Positions 52,734-58,688 of a stretch of DNA of 58,688 nucleotides are shown here, in pieces. The translations under genes and the position numbers were made by a program. Under the pieces are notes generated by a model. That model did not search any database. It was given only the letters and a program-made list of their open reading frames with translations, and was not told the origin of the DNA. This DNA is from Hymenobacter persicinus. GTDB taxonomy: Bacteria; Bacteroidota; Bacteroidia; Cytophagales; Hymenobacteraceae. The first letter of the stretch is position 1. Every line of letters starts with the position of its first letter. The stretch covers positions 1 through 58,688 of the forward strand of contig NZ_SEWE01000030.1 of the NCBI RefSeq assembly GCF_004167665.1, in the 5' to 3' direction.

Positions 52734-53363
52734 TTAGCCCAGCTGGAGCCCCAGTCCCATCCCCAGCACCACCCCCACGCCCAATGCCAGGCCCGCCCAT
52801 ACTTGGGCGGACGTGTGCGCTTCCAGCTCGAGCCGGGCCGTGAGCACCGCGCCAGCTATTATAATAGTGCCCACAAGCCACCAGAGCAGCTCGATTGGCT
52901 GCGCTGAGGTCAGATATAGGAGGGCAATCAGCCCGGCGGCCCCACCTACGCCCACGCCGTGGGCACTGATTTTCCAGCTCAGCGAAATCACAAACGTCAG
53001 GAAGACGGCCAGCACCATGCCCACAATCAGCTGCCCCAATAGGCGGTCAAATACCAGCTGCTGGGCAAGGATGGTGGCGGCCAGCCCGAAGCTGAAGGTG
53101 GCCAGCAGCAGGGGCAAGGGGCGTTGGGCCCGTTCGCGCAGCAGCAGCGAATCGAGTTGCCCAAACCAGTACAGGGCCCCGGTGCCCAGGGTGGGGAGCA
53201 CAAAGGTGAAGCCGAATACTACCGCCAGCACTATCCATCGGTCAGGTACTGAGGGCCGTGCGATGAGCATTGGCACCTGGTAGCAGACCACGTAGAATAG
53301 ATACGAGGGGATTAAAAGCGGATGAAAAAATCCTGATAAGATATTGCTAATCAGTTTGTTCAA
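52734..53363 (-). CDS. PAP2-like membrane protein, degenerate active site
   Basis: The 209-residue protein has six hydrophobic segments in the order known for the short Bacteroidota PAP2-like proteins (FFHPLLIPSYLFYVV at the start). The lipid-phosphatase motifs are altered: the first is RERAQRPLPLLL, the second reads SAHGVGVGGAAG instead of PSGH, and the third reads ARLELEAHTSAQVWAG, with Arg and His at the right distance but Gln in place of the final Asp. It may act on polyprenyl or other lipid phosphates, or be non-catalytic. The start is a TTG at 53363, divergent from the first T9SS protein gene. Confidence 0.7.
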   Translation of the reverse strand: MNKLISNILSGFFHPLLIPSYLFYVVCYQVPMLIARPSVPDRWIVLAVVFGFTFVLPTLGTGALYWFGQLDSLLLRERAQRPLPLLLATFSFGLAATILAQQLVFDRLLGQLIVGMVLAVFLTFVISLSWKISAHGVGVGGAAGLIALLYLTSAQPIELLWWLVGTIIIAGAVLTARLELEAHTSAQVWAGLALGVGVVLGMGLGLQLG

Positions 53364-53500
53364 TTAATGGCTATGTCTGGATGCTGGTAGTAAAGTAAGA
53401 TATAAAGTGTCAAAACCTGTATATTGAATCCTCAAACGAGCAACCTTTTACGCGGTTTGCTGTGTTTCGGCTAAAATCCTCACCTAAATCTTATTGCTTA

Positions 53501-56128
53501 GTGAAAACTTCTTCTCGATTCCGACAGTGGGGTGCCCTGCTGTTGCTAGGAGGCGCGGCTACAATTGGTAGTGGCGCGTATTTATGGCAGAATGGTGCCG
53601 TCCTCACCAAAGTCCAGAACGCCTTTGAGCGGGAGGAAGAAGAGGACGACGATGACCGTCCCGACCGGCCGGATCTGGCAATGGAGCAGGAAGTAGCCCG
53701 GACGATGGACCTGGCTACCGGCACGGTGCCGCGGGAGCGGCTCGTGGCGGCCCAAAACTACGCCCAGCGCCTGATCAATGAGCGCGCGGCCGCCCGCCTG
53801 CCCGTAACCAGCTTGTCCCAGATCAACTGGACCGAGCGGGGCCCGATCAACGTGGCCGGCCGGGTGCGCGCCCTGGTAGTAGACCCCACCGACCCGAGCG
53901 GCAACACGCTGTGGGCCGGCGCTGCCGGTGGCGGCCTCTGGAAAACTACCAACGCAACTGCCGCGTCGCCAACTTGGACGAGCGTAGACAACTTCTTCTC
54001 GACGCTGGCCGTCACGGCCATTGCCTTCGACCCCCGCGACCCCAACGTAATGTACTTCGGTACGGGTGAAGGCTTCTTCAACGCCGACGCCGTCCGCGGC
54101 CTGGGCATCTGGAAGTCGACGAACCACGGCGTGAACTGGGAGCAACTGCCCAGCACCGCTACCGGCACAACCTTCAACTACGTAACCAAGCTCGTGGTGC
54201 ACCCGGTTTCGGGTGACGTGTACGCCGGTACCCGCGCGGGCCTGCAGCGCAGCACCAACGGCGGAGGCGCCTGGTCGGCCGTACTGGCAGCCGGCAACGG
54301 GGCCATCGACAGCCGCATTGCCGACGTCGAACTGGGAGCCGATAACAAGCTCTACGTATCGATCGGCCTGTTTACCCTCGACGGCATCTACCGCTCCTCG
54401 ACCGGCAACGCCGGCGACTGGACCAAGCTGAACTCGCTGCCCAACTCGGGCCTCCCTACCACGGGCTACCGGCGCATTGAGCTGGCCTGCGCTCCTAGCG
54501 ACGCCAACCGCATCTACGCCATCTTCGAAAACGCTACCAACAACCAGGTTCTGAATCTGTTCCGTTCGAACGACGGCGGCAACACCTGGACCACGATGAC
54601 TCTGCCCGGCGGCGTGGCTTCGGCTTTGGCCAGCTCCCAGGCCTGGTACGATCTGGCGGCAGCTGTTGCTCCCAACAATCCCAACCAGCTCTACGTAGCC
54701 GGCCTCGACATCTTCCGCACCCTGGACGCTGGCACCGACCCGGTGGTATGGCAGAAAGTATCGGTGTGGAGCGCTGTGCCCGGCTCGCCGAACTTTGTGC
54801 ATGCTGACCACCACGTTATTACGTTTGCTTCGCCCGATGGCAACCTCGCCTACTTCGGCAACGACGGCGGCGTGTTCACGACCACCAACGCCGTCAGCAC
54901 GGCGGCTCCCGTGTTCAGCCAGCGCAACAACGGCCTGAACATCACCCAGTACTACGCCGTAGCGGTACACCCCACCAACGTGAACTACTTCCTGGCCGGT
55001 GCTCAGGACAACGGTACGCAGAAATACACCACGGCCGGCCTGAACACGACTACCACCGCTACCGGCGGTGACGGCGCCTTCTGCTTCATCGACGAAGACG
55101 AGCCGCAGTTCCAGTTCTCGTCGTACGTGTATGCGCAGTACCGTCGTTCTACCAACGGTGGTGGTTCGTTCTCGAACTTTAACTTCAGCGGTACGGAAGG
55201 CTCCTTTATCAACCCGACCGACTACGACAGCCGCGACAACACCATGTACGGAGGCTACACCCCCGGCCTGCTGCTGCGCTGGCCCAACGCCACGACCAGC
55301 TCCACCACCAGCACGATTTCGCTCACTTCGGGTGCCGGTGCCGTTACGCACGTGACGGTATCGCCGAACCGTCCGGGCCGCGTGTACGTGGGTACTGCTA
55401 CCGGCCGCGTAATCCGCGTTGACGATGCCACCGGCACTGCCCCCGTCGTGACGGACATCCGCACCGGTACCGGCTCGGTATCCTGCGTGGCTGTTGAAAC
55501 CGGCAACGACAATCACATGCTCGTCACGTATTCCAACTACGGCGCTGTAAGCGTGTGGGAAACCACCAACGGCGGCGGTACCTGGCGTAGTGTAGAAGGC
55601 AACCTGCCCGATATGCCGGTTCGTTGGGCTATGTTTGACCCAGACAACAACCAGCGCGCCTTGCTCGCCACCGAGCTTGGCGTCTGGGCTACCGACAACC
55701 TCTCGGCGGCTACCGCCGCTTGGTTCCCCGCCAGCCTGGGTATGGCCAACGTGCGCGTCGACATGCTGCGCATGCGCAAGTCCGACAAGCAGATTGCTGC
55801 TGCTACCCACGGCCGCGGCCTGTTCACGACGGATGTATTCACGCCGACTTCCACCAAGAACGGCATTTCGCTCAGCGACAAGCTGCTCGACGGCGTGTAT
55901 CCTAACCCCTTCGCGCAGGATCTGAACGTGCGGTTCCAGAAGCCGGTATCGGGTGAGGCAGCCTTTACGCTCACCGACACCCGCGGCCGCAAGGTGATGA
56001 ATGCCACGCGTCGGGTTTCGGGCCAGGAAGTTTCGGTACCCGCTCCGGCCAACCTGGCCGCTGGGGTATACTTGCTGACGGTACACGCCGGCAACGAAAC
56101 GGCCGTGCGCCGGGTTATCCACCGCTAA
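53501..56128 (+). CDS. T9SS-secreted Asp-box beta-propeller protein
   Basis: The protein (875 residues from the GTG at 53501; an in-frame GTG at 53462 is the alternative) has an N-terminal hydrophobic signal segment (QWGALLLLGGAATIGSGAYL) and an acidic stretch EREEEEDDDDRPDRPDLAM, then ATGTVPRERLV. From about residue 105 to 780 there are BNR/Asp-box repeats of a VPS10/sialidase-like propeller (GLWKTTN, GIWKSTNHGVNWEQL, GLQRSTNGGGAWSAV, LFRSNDGGNTWTTM, VWETTNGGGTWRSV). The end (LLDGVYPNPFAQDLNVRFQK, GVYLLTVHAGNETAVRRVIH) is a T9SS type A sorting domain. It is exported to the cell surface or medium. Hydrolase activity is not shown by the sequence; a close paralog follows. Confidence 0.85.
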   Translation: MKTSSRFRQWGALLLLGGAATIGSGAYLWQNGAVLTKVQNAFEREEEEDDDDRPDRPDLAMEQEVARTMDLATGTVPRERLVAAQNYAQRLINERAAARLPVTSLSQINWTERGPINVAGRVRALVVDPTDPSGNTLWAGAAGGGLWKTTNATAASPTWTSVDNFFSTLAVTAIAFDPRDPNVMYFGTGEGFFNADAVRGLGIWKSTNHGVNWEQLPSTATGTTFNYVTKLVVHPVSGDVYAGTRAGLQRSTNGGGAWSAVLAAGNGAIDSRIADVELGADNKLYVSIGLFTLDGIYRSSTGNAGDWTKLNSLPNSGLPTTGYRRIELACAPSDANRIYAIFENATNNQVLNLFRSNDGGNTWTTMTLPGGVASALASSQAWYDLAAAVAPNNPNQLYVAGLDIFRTLDAGTDPVVWQKVSVWSAVPGSPNFVHADHHVITFASPDGNLAYFGNDGGVFTTTNAVSTAAPVFSQRNNGLNITQYYAVAVHPTNVNYFLAGAQDNGTQKYTTAGLNTTTTATGGDGAFCFIDEDEPQFQFSSYVYAQYRRSTNGGGSFSNFNFSGTEGSFINPTDYDSRDNTMYGGYTPGLLLRWPNATTSSTTSTISLTSGAGAVTHVTVSPNRPGRVYVGTATGRVIRVDDATGTAPVVTDIRTGTGSVSCVAVETGNDNHMLVTYSNYGAVSVWETTNGGGTWRSVEGNLPDMPVRWAMFDPDNNQRALLATELGVWATDNLSAATAAWFPASLGMANVRVDMLRMRKSDKQIAAATHGRGLFTTDVFTPTSTKNGISLSDKLLDGVYPNPFAQDLNVRFQKPVSGEAAFTLTDTRGRKVMNATRRVSGQEVSVPAPANLAAGVYLLTVHAGNETAVRRVIHR

Positions 56129-56166
56129 ACGTCCCTGCTTGGCTGATCAACGGCCAGGTAGACTAG

Positions 56167-56200
56167 AAAAGGCCAGCACTGAAAAGTGCTGGCCTTTTTT
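56167..56200 (+). terminator. Intrinsic terminator after the first propeller gene
   Basis: AAAAGGCCAGCACT pairs perfectly with AGTGCTGGCCTTTT (14 bp) around a GAAA tetraloop, followed by TTG. It lies 38 nt after the stop. Confidence 0.92.
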
Positions 56201-56528
56201 GTATTGGCCCAAAAGCGCTTACATATGGGCTTAGCCTATTGCACCGTTGGCTGGGAATGGCTTGGTGGAATGATTAGCGCTTGGTAAATCAACTTGGTAA
56301 TCCAATATTCAAGCTACTTCTAAATTAATGAACATGGATAGGTGGTTTGTGATTTTTATAAGAATAAGAATGGCTTATTTTGCGTGTGTATACTTGTTTG
56401 CGCAGCCTGCCTGATCGGGCTAAAAGGACCAGGAGTATTATATGGCTATAGTTTATCGGTATTTCAGGTGGTGTTTTTTTCAGTAAGTTGGTCTGTGAAA
56501 TAAAATTTTTTCAATAGGGAAAAACGAA
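56201..56528. other. AT-rich intergenic region
   Basis: This stretch of about 330 nt is markedly AT-rich against GC-rich surroundings, with runs such as TAAAATTTTTTC. No open frame of note, repeat or RNA gene was recognised. It leads into the -7 element of the next gene and may hold further upstream promoter elements. Confidence 0.6.
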
Positions 56529-56536
56529 TAGATTTG
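56529..56536 (+). promoter_or_regulatory. -7 element TAGATTTG of the second propeller gene
   Basis: TAGATTTG matches TAnnTTTG; an AT-rich block with TTTTTTC lies about 20 nt upstream in place of a clear TTTG. The predicted leader is about 30 nt to the TTG at 56572. The in-frame GTG at 56536 overlaps this element and is therefore an unlikely start. Confidence 0.45.
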
Positions 56537-56571
56537 TGGTTAGTCTTTTTGTCACTCTTTCATTTTTCCTA

Positions 56572-58688
56572 TTGAAGACTTTTTTCTCCTTACTGCGCCG
56601 TTGGCAATGGGCTGTGCTCAGCGCCCTGGTATTGACGACGGTCAGCGGCTATTTTTTGCTTCAGCGTACCCCAAACTTGCTAAGCCCGATTGAGCTGACG
56701 GAAGAAGAGGGCGAGGAAGAAGAGCACGACCGGCCTGACCGGCCCGACCTGGCGATGTTGCAGGAATTCAACCGTACCCGCGACCCGGCTACCGGCACGG
56801 TGCCGCGCGAGCGGTTGGTGGTAGCTCAGGCCCGGGCTGAGCAGCTGCTGATGCAGCAGGCTCAGCGGACCTCGGCCAGCACACTCTCATCGGCCTCTTG
56901 GACCGAGAAAGGCCCCTCCAACGTGGGCGGCCGCGTCCGCGCCGTGCTCGTTGACCCCGCTGATGCCACGGGTAACACCGTGTGGGCGGGCTCCGTAGCT
57001 GGGGGCCTCTGGAAAAGCACCAACGCGCAAAGCGCTTCGCCGACCTGGGTGAGCATCAACGGCTTTATGGCTAACCTGGCCATTACTTCGCTCGTCTACG
57101 ACCCAACAAACCCGGATATCATGTACCTGGGCACCGGGGAGGGCTTCTTCAACCTCGACGCCGTGCGGGGCCTGGGCGTGTGGAAATCGACGGACCACGG
57201 TGTGACCTGGACGCAACTGACCAGCACGGCGCCGCCCGCCGTGGCCGACTTCTACCGGGTGCAGCGCCTGGCCGTGCAGCCCGTGACGGGCTACGTGTTT
57301 GCCGCGACGCGCACGGGTCTGTTTCGCAGCAAGGACCAGGGAGCCACCTGGACGGCCGTGCTGCAACCCAGCGGTATTCGCATGGGTGACGTGAAAATCA
57401 GCTCCAACGGGACCATTTTCGTGGGCGCTGGCCTGCTGCAAACCGGAGCTCTGTACCGCTCCACCAACAACGGCGACACCTGGACCAACCTCAACACCAC
57501 GGCCGGCTCGGGTCTGCCGGCCACGTCGGTGGGCTACCACCGCATTGAGGTAGCCTGTGCCCCCAGCGACGCCAACCGCGTGTACGCCATCTTCACGACT
57601 TCCACCGACACCGCCCTGGACATCTACATGACCAAGGATGGAGGCACTACCTGGAGCGTCATCAACAAGCCAGCCGGGGACTTTACCAGCGGCCAGGGCT
57701 GGTATAGCCTCGCCATGGGCGTGTCGCCGACTGACCCTAACACGCTCTACGTGGGAGGCCTAGATTTGTGGCTGACTACCAACGCCGACGCCGTGCGGGT
57801 GCAGGGCCCTAACACGACGAGCCAGACTACCTGGACACAAACCACGGTGTGGTCGGCTTCCAAGACGGCTTCCAACTACGTACACGCCGACCACCACGCT
57901 ATTGTGTGGGTGCCAGTGACGTCGGGGACGGCCACTAAAGCCTTTTTCGCCAGCGACGGGGGCATTGCCTACTCGGCTAACGCCAACTCCACGGCGGCAA
58001 CGTACGGGCAGCGCAACAACGGCCTGAACATCACCCAGTTTTACGCCCTGGCCCTGCACCCCAGCGACGTAAACTACTTCCTGGCCGGCGCTCAGGACAA
58101 CGGTACCCAGCGCTACACCCAGGCCGGCGGTCAGGTGACTACCGAGGCTACCGGCGGCGACGGCGCTTTCTGCTTTATCGACCAGAATGAGCCCCAGTTT
58201 CAGTTTACGGCCTACATCTACGCCCAGTACCGGCGCTCCACCAACAGTGGCACGAGCTTCACAACTCTGAACCTGAGCACCACGGCCGGCCAGTTTATTA
58301 ACCCGACCGACTACGACAGCCGCAGCAACACGCTGTATGGCGGCTGGACCGTGGACCGCTTCTTCCGTCTGCCCAGCGCCACGACGGCCGCCGCAACGGC
58401 CGTTTCCAACGTATTGCTGGCTACCGGCGCCGGCATGGTTACCCACGTGACGGTGTCACCCAACAACCAGGACCGCCTATTTGTGGGCACCGAGCCCGAC
58501 TTTTCGGTGGCAACGCCGGGGCCGGGCCACGTGTACCGGGTAGATAATGCCGCTTCCGCTTCGCCCATCGTGACGCTGCTCTACACTGCGCCGGCCGGCA
58601 TGTCGGTTTCGAGCGTGGCCGTGGAAGCCGGCAACGATGCTCACCTGCTGATGACGCTGTCGAATTACAGCGCCACCGAAGCCAAGGT
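56572..58688 (+). CDS. T9SS-type Asp-box propeller protein, paralog, C-terminus outside window
   Basis: An open frame runs from a TTG at 56572 to the window edge (about 705 codons, no stop). It is a close paralog of the preceding gene: the N-terminus (KTFFSLLRRWQWAVLSALVL) lines up with KTSSRFRQWGALLLL, the acidic stretch is EEEGEEEEHDRPDRPDLAM, then ATGTVPRERLV. Asp-box repeats follow (GLWKSTN, GVWKSTDHGVTWTQL, LFRSKDQGATWTAV, LYRSTNNGDTWTNL, DIYMTKDGGTTWSVI), and NNGLNITQFYALALHPSDVN with YFLAGAQDNGTQRYT is almost identical in both. A sorting domain is expected beyond the edge. The TTG start is supported by alignment with the paralog's GTG. Function as for the paralog, unproven. Confidence 0.85.
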   Translation, partial: MKTFFSLLRRWQWAVLSALVLTTVSGYFLLQRTPNLLSPIELTEEEGEEEEHDRPDRPDLAMLQEFNRTRDPATGTVPRERLVVAQARAEQLLMQQAQRTSASTLSSASWTEKGPSNVGGRVRAVLVDPADATGNTVWAGSVAGGLWKSTNAQSASPTWVSINGFMANLAITSLVYDPTNPDIMYLGTGEGFFNLDAVRGLGVWKSTDHGVTWTQLTSTAPPAVADFYRVQRLAVQPVTGYVFAATRTGLFRSKDQGATWTAVLQPSGIRMGDVKISSNGTIFVGAGLLQTGALYRSTNNGDTWTNLNTTAGSGLPATSVGYHRIEVACAPSDANRVYAIFTTSTDTALDIYMTKDGGTTWSVINKPAGDFTSGQGWYSLAMGVSPTDPNTLYVGGLDLWLTTNADAVRVQGPNTTSQTTWTQTTVWSASKTASNYVHADHHAIVWVPVTSGTATKAFFASDGGIAYSANANSTAATYGQRNNGLNITQFYALALHPSDVNYFLAGAQDNGTQRYTQAGGQVTTEATGGDGAFCFIDQNEPQFQFTAYIYAQYRRSTNSGTSFTTLNLSTTAGQFINPTDYDSRSNTLYGGWTVDRFFRLPSATTAAATAVSNVLLATGAGMVTHVTVSPNNQDRLFVGTEPDFSVATPGPGHVYRVDNAASASPIVTLLYTAPAGMSVSSVAVEAGNDAHLLMTLSNYSATEAK

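Noticed and set aside
53582..56122. 846-codon open frame antisense to the first propeller gene
   Set aside because: Long antisense frames arise from the codon bias of the real gene; the product has no domain, signal or start context.
56536..56538. GTG start for the second propeller protein
   Set aside because: It overlaps the G of the -7 element TAGATTTG and has no counterpart in the paralog; the TTG at 56572 aligns with the paralog start.

Overview
The window is GC-rich chromosomal DNA from a member of the Bacteroidota, most likely a Hymenobacter-like Cytophagales bacterium. This rests on type IX secretion (T9SS) C-terminal sorting domains, lipoproteins with short lipoboxes, a TonB-dependent receptor with a carboxypeptidase-regulatory-like N-domain, -7 promoter elements of the form TAnnTTTG, few Shine-Dalgarno sequences, and many GTG or TTG starts. 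Species assignment is inference; no rRNA or tRNA gene is visible.

Layout. 1-2965: lipoprotein (partial), free-methionine-sulfoxide reductase, ribD and prmC. 3046-9450: a one-directional nucleotide-sugar cluster (WbpD-like acetyltransferase, TviB-like dehydrogenase, galE, rfbB, wbpP, rfbA) closed by a strong terminator. 9480-21897: housekeeping and envelope genes (chromate transporter, 2-oxoglutarate oxygenase, lipoprotein, beta-barrel, OmpA/PD40 protein, floA-nfeD, Crp-like regulator, DinB, proS). 22105-29286: lipoproteins, a FadL/OMPP1-type porin, a lipoprotein with a TonB C-terminal domain, and a secreted PIG-L-like deacetylase. 29336-44063: membrane glycosyltransferase-like proteins and three GT2 glycosyltransferases, interleaved with kynurenine-pathway genes. 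44122-53363: more kynurenine genes, AlkB, a TonB receptor and a PAP2-like protein. 53501-58688: two tandem T9SS Asp-box beta-propeller proteins, the second cut by the window edge.

Two themes link the genes. First, five tryptophan/kynurenine catabolic enzymes (kynurenine 3-monooxygenase, kynureninase, 3-hydroxyanthranilate dioxygenase, ACMS decarboxylase, 2-aminomuconate-semialdehyde dehydrogenase) lie within 21 kb but are not one operon; they are separated by surface-glycan and unrelated genes. Tryptophan dioxygenase, kynurenine formamidase and aminomuconate deaminase are not present here. Second, surface glycan synthesis: precursors are made in the 3-9 kb cluster, and lipid-linked transfer is probably done by the GT2 and GT-C-like proteins at 29-44 kb.

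The most unusual feature is a family of 7-nt-periodic intergenic elements. A roughly 30-nt GTGA-type unit occurs at four loci, twice as long inverted repeats, and related CT-rich, G-poor heptad tracts sit directly upstream of seven start codons. I know of no described family that matches it.
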